A stretch of DNA of 37,677 bases from Gammaproteobacteria bacterium (GTDB lineage Bacteria; Pseudomonadota; Gammaproteobacteria; Pseudomonadales; Azotimanducaceae). Of this stretch, positions 21,928 to 31,488 are shown piece by piece. The stretch covers positions 1 through 37,677 of the forward strand of contig JAFIFJ010000054.1 of assembly GCA_020832085.1 (NCBI GenBank), written 5' to 3'. Position 1 is the first letter of the stretch. Each line of letters starts with the position of its first letter. Position numbers and translations under genes: made by a program. The notes under the pieces were generated by a model that had not been told where the DNA came from, did no database searches, and saw nothing but the letters and a program-made list of their open reading frames with translations.

Positions 21928-22730
21928 GCCGCTTGGCCCTGCGTTTCGGCGAGCGCATCGCCGCGGATTCCAGCGCCCTGGTGACCTATCTGGTGGCTGG
22001 AGATCCGGCGCCGGCGGTCACCGTGCCGGCCATGCATGCCCTGGCGGGAGCAGGGGTCGACGTCATTGAACTGGGGATTCCGTTCTCGGATCCGGAAGCG
22101 GAGGGCGCAGACATCCAGGCCGGCTGCGAGCGGGCACTGCTGCACAAGGTGCGCCTGCGGGACGTGCTCGACATGGTGGTGACGTTTCGAGAGCGGGACA
22201 CCCGTACGGCCGTGGTGCTCATGGGCTACCTGAACTCGGTGGAGGCCATGGGCTATCAGCGCTTCGCCGATGCTGCGGCAGAGGCCGGGGTGGACGGGGT
22301 CATCCTCGTCAATCTGCCGCCGGAAGAAGCCGATGACCTGCGCCAGGCGCTGCATGGCCGCGGAGTCGACCTGATCTTCCTGCTGGCACCCACGACTACG
22401 GACGAGCGAGCCCGGCATGTGCTCAGCCAGGCCAGCGGCTTCGTCTACTACGTGTCGCTGAAGGGCCCCACTGGTTCTGCAAACCTCGACGTGGACGGGG
22501 TGCGCAGCCGTCTCGATGAACTGCGCGCCATGACCAGCCTGCCCCTGGCCGTGGGCTTCGGCATCCGGGACGGCGGGACGGCGCAGGCGGTGGCCGGATT
22601 TGCCGACGGCGTCGTTGTGGGCAGTGCGCTGGTGCGCAGGATGGGAGAACTTGCTGCGCAACCGGACGCCATCCCCGCTGCGGCCGCCGCCTTCGCCAGC
22701 GAACTGCGCGCGGCCATGGACGCAGCGTAG
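21924..22730 (+). CDS. trpA: Tryptophan synthase, alpha subunit, with Glu at position 60
   Basis: TrpA cleaves indole-3-glycerol phosphate and channels indole to TrpB. The 268-residue TIM barrel begins at a GTG that overlaps the trpB stop. Catalytic Glu49 (ELGIPFSDP) and the phosphate sites ([20 protein letters not shown]) are intact. The second catalytic acid, Asp60 in the E. coli numbering, is Glu here: the segment after FSDP reads EAEGADIQ where the common form is xADGPxIQ. Numbering is direct because Glu49 to residue 60 aligns without gaps. The gene is otherwise complete and in an operon, so it is probably functional. Confidence 0.94.
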   Translation: MSRLALRFGERIAADSSALVTYLVAGDPAPAVTVPAMHALAGAGVDVIELGIPFSDPEAEGADIQAGCERALLHKVRLRDVLDMVVTFRERDTRTAVVLMGYLNSVEAMGYQRFADAAAEAGVDGVILVNLPPEEADDLRQALHGRGVDLIFLLAPTTTDERARHVLSQASGFVYYVSLKGPTGSANLDVDGVRSRLDELRAMTSLPLAVGFGIRDGGTAQAVAGFADGVVVGSALVRRMGELAAQPDAIPAAAAAFASELRAAMDAA

Positions 22731-22749
22731 TCCAAGTGAGCGCCCTGCC

Positions 22750-24015
22750 ATGACTCTCGACGACTGGCTGGCCCGACTCGAGCGTCTGCATCCGCAGGAA
22801 ATGGACCTTGGACTCGAGCGCCTGCAGCAGGTGTTCGCGCACCTCGGGGGCCGCCGGCCGGCACCGAAGGTGATCACGGTGGCGGGCACCAATGGCAAGG
22901 GCTCCGTGGTGGCCACGCTGGACGCCGTCCTCCGGGCGCACGGACTGAAGGTGGGCGTGACCACCTCACCGCATCTGCATCGCTTCAACGAGCGCATTGT
23001 CATCGCGGGCCGCGAGGCCGGTGATGGGGCCATCATCGAAGCCTTCGAGCGCATCGACGAAGTGCGCGGCAGCATCAGCCTGACCTACTTCGAGTTTGCC
23101 ATTCTTGCTGCCTTTGAACTGATGGCGGATGCCGATCTCGATGTGGCGGTACTGGAAGTGGGCTTGGGCGGTCGACTCGACGCCGTCAATATCATTGATG
23201 CGGACGTGACGGTGATCAGCAGCGTGGACCTCGATCACGAGGCCTGGCTGGGTTCGGATCGCGAGACCATCGGCCGCGAGAAGGCCGGCATTCTGCGCCA
23301 GGGCCGGCCGCTGGTCATCGGTGAGACGCAGCCGCCACGATCCGTGCTCGATCACGCGCGTGGGCTCGAGGTGCCGGTGTATCGGGCCGGTCAGGACTTC
23401 CATTGGCAGGAGACGGACTCGGGAGCGACGTTCCGTGGCGGTCCGCAGCAGCAGGTGGAGTTGGTCGGTTTGCCGGCTTCGCAACTGCTGCCTGCCAATC
23501 TGGCGGCGGGTCTGCAGGCGGCCAGCCTGCTGCTGGAACTCGTTCCGGCGCGCGTCCATGATGCGCTGGCCGGGTTGAGTTTGCCCGGCCGAGCGCAGCG
23601 GCGACGGGCATTGGGATGCGACTGGATCCTGGATGTGGCCCACAACCCCCATGCCCTGGCCGCGCTGGTGGCGCAGATCGGAACGGAGCGACGCTGGGTG
23701 GCGGTGTTCGGTACTTTTCGCGACAAGCGCGCAGATCGCATGCTCGAACTGCTCGAATCCCGTGTGGCGGCCCTGCACTTGGCCCCGACGCCGGGCAGCC
23801 GGGGCCAGTCGGCTGCGGAACTGGCCGGTCGGCTGGCGGCAGTGGCGCCCACCTTGCCGCGGCGGGAACATGATGACGTGGCCGGCGCGCTGACGGCTGC
23901 CCATGCCGACGCCTGCGCGGGCGGCTTCGGCGTTCTGGTGGCCGGGTCATTCACCCTGGTGGCAGCGGCTGATCGCTGGCTCGAGGCTGGCTGCCGGGGA
24001 GCGGTCGCATCATGA
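22750..24015 (+). CDS. folC: Dihydrofolate synthase / folylpolyglutamate synthase
   Basis: FolC adds the first glutamate to dihydropteroate and further glutamates to folates. The 421-residue Mur-ligase-type protein has the ATP-binding AGTNGKGS (residues 44-51), TSPHLHRFNERI, and the central-domain marks EVGLGGRLDAVN and SSVDLDHEAWLG. The start at 22750 fits the family (MTLDDWLARLERLHP). It begins 19 bases after trpA. In related genomes accD lies between trpA and folC; it is absent here. The stop overlaps dedD by four bases. Confidence 0.95.
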   Translation: MTLDDWLARLERLHPQEMDLGLERLQQVFAHLGGRRPAPKVITVAGTNGKGSVVATLDAVLRAHGLKVGVTTSPHLHRFNERIVIAGREAGDGAIIEAFERIDEVRGSISLTYFEFAILAAFELMADADLDVAVLEVGLGGRLDAVNIIDADVTVISSVDLDHEAWLGSDRETIGREKAGILRQGRPLVIGETQPPRSVLDHARGLEVPVYRAGQDFHWQETDSGATFRGGPQQQVELVGLPASQLLPANLAAGLQAASLLLELVPARVHDALAGLSLPGRAQRRRALGCDWILDVAHNPHALAALVAQIGTERRWVAVFGTFRDKRADRMLELLESRVAALHLAPTPGSRGQSAAELAGRLAAVAPTLPRREHDDVAGALTAAHADACAGGFGVLVAGSFTLVAAADRWLEAGCRGAVAS

Positions 24016-24629
24016 CCGAACGGGGTCGCAATCGGCTGGTCGGAGCCGTCATCCTGCTGTCGCTGGCGGTGATTCTGCTGCCGATGCTGTTCGACGGTGC
24101 CGGCATCGAACGTCGGAGCGTCGCCGAATGGCCGCCAGGCGCCCTCGAGCTCGAATCCCGCGACGACGACTTCGATACCGCAGCGGATCCAGCGGCCTGG
24201 GCATTCGTCGACGAAGTGGAGACCCGAAGAAGGGCGGAGCAGATCCGGGGCCGGCCCGAACATGAACCCCTGCCTGCAAGCGAAGCCGCCGACGCCGAAG
24301 CTACAGCCCTGCCGGACGAGGCAGCCGACGCGGTGTCTCCGGGCCTCGACGGCGGGGGCCTGCCGCGGGCCTTCAGTGTGCAGCTGGCGGCCTTTCGCGA
24401 CCAGGACAATGCCAGGGCTTTGCGCCAGCGCCTGCTCGATGATGGCTACGACGCCTACATGATCGAGGAGGGCGGGGCCGGCGAGACCTTGCACCGGGTG
24501 GCGGTGGGACCCCGCATCGACCGCGATGCGGCGCTGCGGCTGCAGGCAGAGCTGGCCGAGCGCTATCAGCTCGAGGGGCTGGTGGTGAGATTCGTCATCG
24601 GCGGCCGCAGCGGTGGACGCGATGGCTGA
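24012..24629 (+). CDS. dedD: DedD-like SPOR-domain cell division protein
   Basis: A 205-residue bitopic inner-membrane protein with one membrane helix (residues ~8-27), a charged Pro/Ala/Glu-rich linker (~30-115) and a C-terminal SPOR domain (~119-200, beginning AFSVQLAAFRD). SPOR domains bind denuded septal peptidoglycan, so it probably acts at the division site. The position between folC and cvpA is that of dedD in E. coli. The start overlaps folC (ATGA) and the end overlaps cvpA by eight bases. Confidence 0.88.
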   Translation: MTERGRNRLVGAVILLSLAVILLPMLFDGAGIERRSVAEWPPGALELESRDDDFDTAADPAAWAFVDEVETRRRAEQIRGRPEHEPLPASEAADAEATALPDEAADAVSPGLDGGGLPRAFSVQLAAFRDQDNARALRQRLLDDGYDAYMIEEGGAGETLHRVAVGPRIDRDAALRLQAELAERYQLEGLVVRFVIGGRSGGRDG

Positions 24630-25137
24630 GGGCGTGGGGCTGCCGTCAGTGCTGGACTGGGTGATTGTGGCCGTGGCCCTGATGTCGGTCATCGTCGGCG
24701 CCGTCCGCGGACTGTTCCGGGAGGCGTTGTCCCTTGTCATCTGGGCGGCGGCCCTTATCATGGCGGCCTTGTTTGCGGATCCGCTCAGCGCCAGTCTGGA
24801 GCGATGGATCGAGGCCGAGAGCCTGCGCTATCCCCTGGCCTTTGCCGCGCTGTTCGTCGGCGTACTGCTGCTCGGAGCCATGGTGCAGCACTTGGTGGGA
24901 CTGCTGGTTGAAGCCACGGGTCTCAGCGGTCTCGATCGTGTGCTCGGAATGCTGTTCGGCCTCCTCCGGGCCGGCGTGCTGCTGGTGGTGCTGGCAGCCG
25001 TGCTGGAGCCGATGTTCGCGGAGCAGACATGGTGGCAGCAATCGCAGCTGCTGCCCCACTTGCTCGCGGTGCAGGAAGAAGTGATCGATTTCCTGCGCCA
25101 GGTTTTCGCCACCGTGACCGCGGCCGTGCAGTCCTGA
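24622..25137 (+). CDS. cvpA: CvpA family membrane protein
   Basis: A 171-residue inner-membrane protein with about four hydrophobic segments, of the colicin V production/CvpA family. It is found next to purF in many proteobacteria and is linked to envelope homeostasis, but its biochemical role is unsettled. The ATG at 24622 (MAEGVGLPSVLDWVIV) is preferred; a GTG nine bases earlier is the alternative. Family marks are VRGLFREALSLVIWAAA and the later GLDRVLGMLFGLLRG-like helix. The start lies inside the end of dedD. Confidence 0.9.
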   Translation: MAEGVGLPSVLDWVIVAVALMSVIVGAVRGLFREALSLVIWAAALIMAALFADPLSASLERWIEAESLRYPLAFAALFVGVLLLGAMVQHLVGLLVEATGLSGLDRVLGMLFGLLRAGVLLVVLAAVLEPMFAEQTWWQQSQLLPHLLAVQEEVIDFLRQVFATVTAAVQS

Positions 25138-25138
25138 G

Positions 25139-25189
25139 GAGGTTCTGAATTGGCTGCGCGCAGCTGCATTGGATTTGTTGCGGAACCTC
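25139..25189 (+). other. Nested inverted repeats upstream of purF
   Basis: The 134-base cvpA-purF gap contains a perfect 7-bp inverted repeat (GAGGTTC at 25139-25145, GAACCTC at 25183-25189) enclosing a perfect 12-base palindrome (GCTGCGCGCAGC, 25153-25164). This could form a structured leader or a protein site. No PurR-type box and no convincing promoter are visible. Confidence 0.35.
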
Positions 25190-25271
25190 TCCATCGTCCT
25201 GCTGCCACCATGTCGGGCCCGTCAGGGCAGGCCGGCGGGACATCGGCCCATCCATCCAGGGAACACCTTTC

Positions 25272-26804
25272 ATGTGTGGACTCGTAGGCATCGTCGGCCG
25301 GTACGCGGTCAATCAGCGCCTGTATGACGCTCTGACCGTTCTGCAGCATCGGGGTCAGGACGCGGCAGGCATCGTCACCAGTCACCAGGGCCGCCTCAAC
25401 ATGCGCAAGGCCAATGGTCTGGTCCGCGACGTGTTCCGGCTCAACCACATGCAGCGTCTGACGGGCAATCTCGGTATCGGTCACGTCCGTTATCCGACGG
25501 CGGGCAGTGCATCGTCGGCCGAAGCTCAGCCCATGTACGTCAATTCCCCCTATGGCATCACGCTGGCCCACAACGGCAATCTGACCAACGCCGAGAGCCT
25601 GAAACAGGACCTGTTCAAGGCCGACCTCCGTCACATCAACACGGAATCGGACTCGGAGATCCTGCTCAACGTCTTCGCTCACGAACTCGGCCGCCTGCAT
25701 CGGCACAGCCCGGATCCGGAGGACATTTTCGCGGCGGTGGCGGGGGTCCATGCGCGCTGCAAGGGTGCCTATGCCGCCGTGGCGCTGCTGGTGGGGCATG
25801 GCGTCCTGGCGTTCAGGGATCCCTTCGGTATTCGGCCGCTGGTGTTCGGCAAGCGGGAAACCGATCTCGGGACGGAGTACATGATCGCTTCGGAGTCGGT
25901 GGCCCTGGACGTGCTCGACTTCACCCTGGTCCGGGACGTGATGCCCGGTGAGGCGATCTGGATCGACGAACGCGGAGAACTGCACAGCCGGATCTGCGCC
26001 GAGCAGACCCAGCTCGCACCGTGCATCTTCGAACATGTCTATCTGGCCCGGCCGGACTCCATCATGGACGACATCTCGGTTTACAAGGCCAGGCTGCGTA
26101 TGGGCGAGAAGCTCGCTGAGCGCATCCTCACCCAATTCCCGGGCAATGATCACGACATCGATGTCGTCATTCCCATTCCCGAGACCAGCCGCACCGCTGC
26201 GCTGCCCCTGGCCCATCAGCTCGATGTGAAATATCGGGAGGGCTTCGTCAAGAATCGCTACATCGGCCGTACCTTCATCATGCCCGGCCAGAGCGAGCGG
26301 CAGAAATCGGTGCGCCAGAAGCTCAACGCCATCGATCTGGAGTTCCGGGGCAAGAACGTCCTGCTGGTGGACGACTCCATCGTCCGCGGCACCACCTCCC
26401 GACAGATCATCGAGATGGCGCGGGAGGCAGGCGCGCGCAAAGTCTACCTGGCTTCCGCGGCACCGCCGGTGCGTTATCCCAATGTCTATGGCATCGACAT
26501 GCCGGCGGCCAGTGAGTTCGTCGCTCATGCCCGCAGCGATGATGAGATCGCCGCGCGCATCGGCGCCGACTGGCTCGTGTATCAGCAGCTCGATGATCTG
26601 ATCAGCTGTTCGGCAGAGGGCAATGCCTCCATCCGCCAATTCGAGTGCTCGGTATTCGACGGCGTTTACGTCACCGGCGACGTCGATGCGGAGTATCTGC
26701 AGCGCATCTCGGATTCACGCAACGATGCAGCCAAGAGTCGGCGGGAGCCGAACGAACATGGGGAAGGCGAGCGCGCCCTGTCGGATCTTCACGATCACGT
26801 TTGA
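25272..26804 (+). CDS. purF: Amidophosphoribosyltransferase
   Basis: PurF makes 5-phosphoribosylamine from PRPP and glutamine, the committed purine step. The 510-residue protein starts MCGLVGIVG, so Cys2 is exposed as the glutamine-amidotransferase nucleophile after Met removal. The PRPP loop [14 protein letters not shown] is at ~363-376. No propeptide is present. cvpA lies upstream, as in E. coli. In pseudomonads metZ usually follows; here the next gene is moxR. Confidence 0.96.
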   Translation: MCGLVGIVGRYAVNQRLYDALTVLQHRGQDAAGIVTSHQGRLNMRKANGLVRDVFRLNHMQRLTGNLGIGHVRYPTAGSASSAEAQPMYVNSPYGITLAHNGNLTNAESLKQDLFKADLRHINTESDSEILLNVFAHELGRLHRHSPDPEDIFAAVAGVHARCKGAYAAVALLVGHGVLAFRDPFGIRPLVFGKRETDLGTEYMIASESVALDVLDFTLVRDVMPGEAIWIDERGELHSRICAEQTQLAPCIFEHVYLARPDSIMDDISVYKARLRMGEKLAERILTQFPGNDHDIDVVIPIPETSRTAALPLAHQLDVKYREGFVKNRYIGRTFIMPGQSERQKSVRQKLNAIDLEFRGKNVLLVDDSIVRGTTSRQIIEMAREAGARKVYLASAAPPVRYPNVYGIDMPAASEFVAHARSDDEIAARIGADWLVYQQLDDLISCSAEGNASIRQFECSVFDGVYVTGDVDAEYLQRISDSRNDAAKSRREPNEHGEGERALSDLHDHV

Positions 26805-26876
26805 ACGGAAACCGGGTGCTGCCCGGGTGGCCCGGAGGGGGGCGCCCGGCAGGATTGCCCGGACAGCGGAGGTGGC

Positions 26877-27797
26877 GTGCAGGAGCTGATCGAGAAGAGC
26901 CTGACCCAGGTCGGCAAGGTCCTGGTGGGCAAACGCCATCAGGTGGAGCAGGCCATGGCCTGCCTGCTGGCAGGCGGGCACCTGCTGATCGAGGACCTGC
27001 CAGGCATGGGCAAGACCGTGCTCTCCCAGGCCCTGGCACGCACGCTGGGACTGACCTTCAACCGCATCCAGTTCACCAGCGATGTGCTGCCGGCGGACAT
27101 CCTCGGGATTTCGGTGTTCGACCGGGACAGCGGCAGGTTCGAGTTTCATCCGGGACCGGTGTTTGCCCAGGTGCTGCTGGCGGACGAAATCAACCGCACC
27201 ACGCCCAAGACCCAGTCCGCACTGCTCGAAGCCATGGAGGAGGCCCAGGTGACGGTGGAAGGTGCCACCCGGCCCCTGCCGCAACCCTTCTTCGTGATCG
27301 CGACCCAGAATCCGGCCACCCAGGCCGGAACCTATCCGCTGCCGGAGTCACAGCTCGACCGCTTCCTGATGCGCATCGAACTCGGCTATCCGGACGCCGC
27401 AGCGGAGCGTGAAATCATTCGCGGCATCGACCGTCGGGTCATGCTCGATCAGCTCGAGCCCTGCCTCGACGCCGCACAGCTCTCGGACCTGCAGCAGCAG
27501 GCCACCGATGTCCGCGTCTCCGATCCGCTGTTGGACTATGTTCAGCGTCTGGTACAGCATTCCCGGCAGGATCCCACTTTCGCCTGGGGCCTTTCTCCAC
27601 GTGGTGCCCTGGCGCTGGTGCGTGCGTCCCGAGCCTGGGCGCTGATCCGCGGGCGTCAGCACGTGATTCCGGAAGATGTGCAGGCCGTGCTGCCCGCCGT
27701 GGTGGAGCATCGGCTGCGGGAGCATGCCGATCATGGCCGCAGCGGCGGTGAAGCCCTGGCCCAGCGCTTGCTGGCCGTGGTGGATGCGGTCGGCTAG
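26877..27797 (+). CDS. MoxR family AAA+ ATPase
   Basis: A 306-residue MoxR-type AAA+ ATPase. Walker A is GMGKT (residues 43-47), Walker B is LLADEIN (100-106), and sensor 1 is IATQNP, followed by PLPESQLDRFLMRI. MoxR proteins are thought to act as chaperones that mature partner complexes, usually with DUF58/VWA proteins encoded alongside. The GTG start has a GGAGG site at close spacing. It opens a run with the DUF58 and tgpA genes, a combination found in Pseudomonas (the TgpA region). The 72 bases after purF are GC-rich with small hairpins, and no clear terminator or promoter. Confidence 0.9.
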   Translation: MQELIEKSLTQVGKVLVGKRHQVEQAMACLLAGGHLLIEDLPGMGKTVLSQALARTLGLTFNRIQFTSDVLPADILGISVFDRDSGRFEFHPGPVFAQVLLADEINRTTPKTQSALLEAMEEAQVTVEGATRPLPQPFFVIATQNPATQAGTYPLPESQLDRFLMRIELGYPDAAAEREIIRGIDRRVMLDQLEPCLDAAQLSDLQQQATDVRVSDPLLDYVQRLVQHSRQDPTFAWGLSPRGALALVRASRAWALIRGRQHVIPEDVQAVLPAVVEHRLREHADHGRSGGEALAQRLLAVVDAVG

Positions 27798-27866
27798 AAG
27801 CGTTGATGCATGGGGTTGGACGGGTTGCCGCGAGCGGCCTGCCAGGAGTGGTTCGACGGAGCAGTG

Positions 27867-28892
27867 ATGACCGAAGCCCGCGCGCCCGGGCAGGACGAGT
27901 TCAGCGATACCCGTTTCATGCCGCGCACGCCGCGCGGGCGCTGGCGGGCCTGGCTGAACCGGCGCGTGCCTCCCGAACGGCGCGTGGTTCTGCATCGGAG
28001 CAACGTTTTCATTTTTCCGTCGCGGACCGGATTCGCGTTCGTGGGTCTGATCGGCCTGCTGATCCTGGCTGCCATCAACTATCAGAACTCCATGGTGTTC
28101 GGCCTGGCCTTCCTGCTGGCCAGTACCTTTGCCCTGGCCATCAGCCATACCTTCCGCAATCTCAATGGCCTGACCATCGAGGCAGCCGGGGTGCGGCCGG
28201 TGTTCGCGGGCGAACATGCCGAGTTCGCCGTGCGGCTGATCCGGGCAACGCCGCGCGGGCACCATGCGCTGTGGCTGGGCTGGCCGGGCGAGATTCGCCA
28301 GAACGTGGATCTCGACGAGGAAGTCGAGCAGCAGGTTCACGTTCCGGTGCGCGCTCCGCGTCGTGGCTGGCTGGATCCCGGCCGCTTGCGTCTTGAAACC
28401 ACCTGGCCCCTGGGCTTGCTGCGGGCCTGGACCTGGCTCGATCTGGCCCAGGCGGCGCTGGTGTATCCGCGGCCGCTGCTGGCCGGTCCTCCCCGACGGG
28501 CGGCGCTGGCCACGGGGGAGGGCGAGCAGCTGGTGACCGAGGGCCATGACGACTTCGTCGGTCTGCGCCCCTACCGGGCGGGTGATTCGCTCAAGCACAT
28601 CGCCTGGAAGTCCTTTGCCCAGGAAGGGGAATTGATGGTCAAGGAGTACGGTGGCCATGCCGACCGCCGACTCTGGCTGGACTGGGAGGCGCTGCCGGGG
28701 CTCAGCACGGAAGACAGGCTCTCCACGCTCTGCGGCTGGGTATTGACCTGCGACGCCGCGCGGGACGAGTACGGCCTGCGCCTGCCGGGGTTGGAGATTG
28801 CGCCGGGGCGGGGGGAAGCTCACCGGTCCAAACTGCTGCGGGCCCTGGCCCTGCACGGCGAGCCCCCTCACCCCCATGGAGACGCGGCGTGA
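27867..28892 (+). CDS. DUF58 domain-containing membrane protein
   Basis: A 341-residue protein with two adjacent membrane helices (beginning FAFVGLIGLLILAAI and MVFGLAFLLASTFALAI) and a C-terminal DUF58 domain containing the typical DFVGLRPYRAGDSLKHIAWK. Its function is unknown. It is a regular partner of MoxR ATPases and TgpA-type transglutaminase membrane proteins. An upstream ATG at 27810 would add 19 residues; 27867 has the better ribosome site (GGAGCAG). It overlaps tgpA by four bases. Confidence 0.87.
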   Translation: MTEARAPGQDEFSDTRFMPRTPRGRWRAWLNRRVPPERRVVLHRSNVFIFPSRTGFAFVGLIGLLILAAINYQNSMVFGLAFLLASTFALAISHTFRNLNGLTIEAAGVRPVFAGEHAEFAVRLIRATPRGHHALWLGWPGEIRQNVDLDEEVEQQVHVPVRAPRRGWLDPGRLRLETTWPLGLLRAWTWLDLAQAALVYPRPLLAGPPRRAALATGEGEQLVTEGHDDFVGLRPYRAGDSLKHIAWKSFAQEGELMVKEYGGHADRRLWLDWEALPGLSTEDRLSTLCGWVLTCDAARDEYGLRLPGLEIAPGRGEAHRSKLLRALALHGEPPHPHGDAA

Positions 28893-31000
28893 ACCGGGGC
28901 CATTATCGAGGGGTGCTGGAACAGATTCCGCGCTCCTCCCTGACGCTGCTGCTGCTGGCCCAGGGCGCCGTGATCGCGCCCCATCTGCCGCGCATGGCGT
29001 TCTGGACGCTCTTGATCTGGGGCGCCTGCGTGTTCTGGCGCCTGCTGATCCATCAGGGTCGCTGGGGTTACCCCTCGGCTTTGACCAAGGCCGCCTTCGT
29101 GGTCCTGGCAGGGGTCGGCGTCGGCATGTCCTACGGCATCCAGTTCAGCCTCGATCCCGCCGTGGCGCTGCTCATCATCGCCTTCGCGCTGAAGCTGCTG
29201 GAAATGCGCAATCGGCGTGATGCCCTGGTGGTGATCTTCCTCGGCTACTTCATCATCGCCACCGCCTTTCTCTTCGAACAGGGCATCCTGATCACGGTCT
29301 ATCAGCTGCTGGCGGTGCTGGTGGTGACGGCTGCCCTGGTCGCCCTGCATCAGAGCTGGAATCGGCCGCGGCCGCTGGCCAGCGTGCGCACCGCCGGCAT
29401 CATCCTGCTGCAGGCCATCCCTCTGACCATCGTCATCTTCGTCTTCTTTCCCCGCATTGCACCGCTGTGGTCGGTGCCGTTACCGGATGCCGCCATGCGC
29501 ACCGGGCTGTCGGAGTCCATGACCCCAGGTTCCATCACGCAGCTCGGCCGCAGCCGCCAGCTGGCCTTCCGGGTGGAGTTCGAGGGCGCGCCGCCCGCGC
29601 CACCCGGCCTCTACTGGCGCGTGATGACCTACTCCAACTACCAGAACGGCACCTGGACGCAGGGCTCGAGCCAGGACTTTCTGGAGCAGCCGGTGCACTG
29701 GGTCGGCGCCTCGGCCGAACCCGGCTGGGTGCGGCAGCTGCAGGCTTCGGTGGTCAATGACGCCGAGCCCATCCGCTACACCGTGCTGGCGGAACCGACC
29801 TACCGACCCTGGCTCTACGCCCTGGATCTGGCGCGGCCGCTGACCCGCTCCACTGGCCTCGGCCGGGACTTCCGGGTGGTGCACTACGGACCGGTCAGTC
29901 AGCGCTTCCGCTACGAAGTGGAGTCGCGTCCTGCAGCCCTCGATGTGGGGCTGGCGGACTGGTACCGGCTGCGCGAGACGTCGCTGCCTGGCACCGGCAA
30001 TCCACGCACCCGTCACTTCGTTGCCGGGCTGCTGGAGCAGCAGGACACGTCCCGGGGGCTGGCGCTGAGCCTGCTGCAGTACTTTGCCCGGGAGCCCTTT
30101 CACTACACGCTCAACCCTCCAGCGCTTGGAACCCATGATATCGACGAGTTCCTCTTCGACACCCGGCGCGGCTTCTGTGGTCACTACGCTTCGGCCTTCG
30201 TCTACATGATGCGTTTGGCCGGTGTTCCAGCCCGGGTCGTTGCCGGCTATCAGGGCGGCGAGTTCAATCCGGTGGGTGGCTACATGGCGGTGAGGCAGTA
30301 CGACGCTCATGCCTGGGCCGAGATCTGGATCGAAAACGAAGGCTGGGTGCGCTTTGATCCCACCATGGCCGTGGCTCCCGACCGCATCGAACTCGGTGCC
30401 GAGGCAGCCTTCGCCCAGAACGAAGCGGAGGCAGCCTTCGGCAATTTCGCCGGCAACAGCTTCTGGCGGCGCTTCGATACCCTGGCGGAAGTCATCTACT
30501 TCATCGAGAGCCTGGAGCACCGCTGGAATGTCATGGTGGTGAGCTACGACGCCACCCTGCAGAGTCGCTTCCTGCGGGATCTGCTGGGCGAGGTGACGCC
30601 CTTGCGGGTGGCCATTGCGGCGGGCTCCGCTGCCGGCTTGGCCATCCTGATCGTCATGCTCGGTGCACTGCCGGGTCTGCTGCGGCGCCGTCGCCCACCG
30701 CTGCTGCGCTGGCACGACAGCTTCTGCGAGGCGTTTGCGCGGGCGGGATTCCCGCGTCAGCCCAGCGAGACGCCGCGGCGGTATGGACAGCGGCTGAAGG
30801 CCCACTTTCCGGAACTGGCCGCCGACATCGAGGTGCTTGCGCTGCGCCTCGACGACGCGCTGTTCGGTCCTGCCGCCGGAGGGCTGAGCGAAGTGCCGGA
30901 ACTGCTGGACAGTCGGCGTCGGCTGTGGCGATTGCGGCGCGCGCTGGTCTGGCTGCGGCTGGCCCGGACCTTCAGGCGTGATGCGGAGCTGGCTTCCTGA
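28889..31000 (+). CDS. tgpA: Transglutaminase-like membrane protein (TgpA)
   Basis: A 703-residue inner-membrane protein. The first ~180 residues hold several membrane helices, followed by a large periplasmic part with a transglutaminase-like fold, a last membrane helix (~570-598) and a C-terminal cytoplasmic DUF4129-like tail. The catalytic triad is intact: Cys430 (RRGFCGHYASAF), His474 (DAHAWAEIW) and Asp490 (RFDPT). The family includes P. aeruginosa TgpA, which is important for viability; its substrate is unclear. It starts at a GTG overlapping the DUF58 stop and ends sharing one base with the next gene (TGATG). Confidence 0.9.
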   Translation: MNRGHYRGVLEQIPRSSLTLLLLAQGAVIAPHLPRMAFWTLLIWGACVFWRLLIHQGRWGYPSALTKAAFVVLAGVGVGMSYGIQFSLDPAVALLIIAFALKLLEMRNRRDALVVIFLGYFIIATAFLFEQGILITVYQLLAVLVVTAALVALHQSWNRPRPLASVRTAGIILLQAIPLTIVIFVFFPRIAPLWSVPLPDAAMRTGLSESMTPGSITQLGRSRQLAFRVEFEGAPPAPPGLYWRVMTYSNYQNGTWTQGSSQDFLEQPVHWVGASAEPGWVRQLQASVVNDAEPIRYTVLAEPTYRPWLYALDLARPLTRSTGLGRDFRVVHYGPVSQRFRYEVESRPAALDVGLADWYRLRETSLPGTGNPRTRHFVAGLLEQQDTSRGLALSLLQYFAREPFHYTLNPPALGTHDIDEFLFDTRRGFCGHYASAFVYMMRLAGVPARVVAGYQGGEFNPVGGYMAVRQYDAHAWAEIWIENEGWVRFDPTMAVAPDRIELGAEAAFAQNEAEAAFGNFAGNSFWRRFDTLAEVIYFIESLEHRWNVMVVSYDATLQSRFLRDLLGEVTPLRVAIAAGSAAGLAILIVMLGALPGLLRRRRPPLLRWHDSFCEAFARAGFPRQPSETPRRYGQRLKAHFPELAADIEVLALRLDDALFGPAAGGLSEVPELLDSRRRLWRLRRALVWLRLARTFRRDAELAS

Positions 31001-31488
31001 TGTCGGCGCCGAATCCAAAGGGCAGCCTGCGGTCCCGGACGCCTTGCGCGGGTCGCTGTTCCACCACCTATGGTGATCTGGTGTGCCGCGGCTGCAAGCG
31101 CTTTGCCCATGAGATCGTGGCCTGGAATCGCTACGATGACGTGGCCAAGGACGCGGTCTGGCAGCGGCTGCTCATGCTGCGGGATCAAGTGGTGGCCGGT
31201 CGTATCGAGGTGGTGAACCGAACCCTGCTGGAGGCTCAGCTGCGTCAGCACCGTATCGTCTTCGCGGCGGCGGACTCCGATGCGTCCCGGGTCTGGCTGC
31301 TGCTGCACCGGGGTGCGCGCCACATGCGCTCGCTGGCAAGTTACGGTCTGCGGGCCATGGCACCCTTCGACGCCATGTCACCGCTGGCCCTGCGGGATCT
31401 CATCGACAGCGACTATCAGCGGCTGTCGGAAGCCCACTACGAACGCTACTTCGCCCTACCGGCAGCAATGGGAGAGACAGGCCAGTGA
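31000..31488 (+). CDS. DUF1289 family Cys-motif protein
   Basis: A 162-residue protein of unknown function. The N-terminal 45 residues match DUF1289: four cysteines (Cys16, Cys20, Cys29, Cys32) in a CxxxC-x8-CxxC pattern, followed by EIVAWNRYDD. The cysteines suggest a bound metal or Fe-S centre, though this is not shown. The remaining ~115 residues form a helical, Arg-rich extension I do not recognise; many DUF1289 proteins are only about 60-80 residues long. It shares one base with tgpA and four with miaE, so it is translated with both. Confidence 0.8.
   Translation: MSAPNPKGSLRSRTPCAGRCSTTYGDLVCRGCKRFAHEIVAWNRYDDVAKDAVWQRLLMLRDQVVAGRIEVVNRTLLEAQLRQHRIVFAAADSDASRVWLLLHRGARHMRSLASYGLRAMAPFDAMSPLALRDLIDSDYQRLSEAHYERYFALPAAMGETGQ

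Noticed and set aside
24828-26639. A 603-residue minus-strand open frame opposite cvpA and purF, and similar long antisense frames opposite lpdA, sucC, htpG, leuB and tgpA.
   Set aside because: High GC content leaves few stop codons in antisense frames. Composition is His/Arg/Gly/Ala-biased with no domain signature, and the sense genes are unmistakable.
26877-31000. The MoxR-DUF58-transglutaminase genes as a possible new defence or conflict system.
   Set aside because: The same trio is a conserved housekeeping envelope module in Pseudomonas and relatives. There is no effector, nuclease or mobile-element context here.
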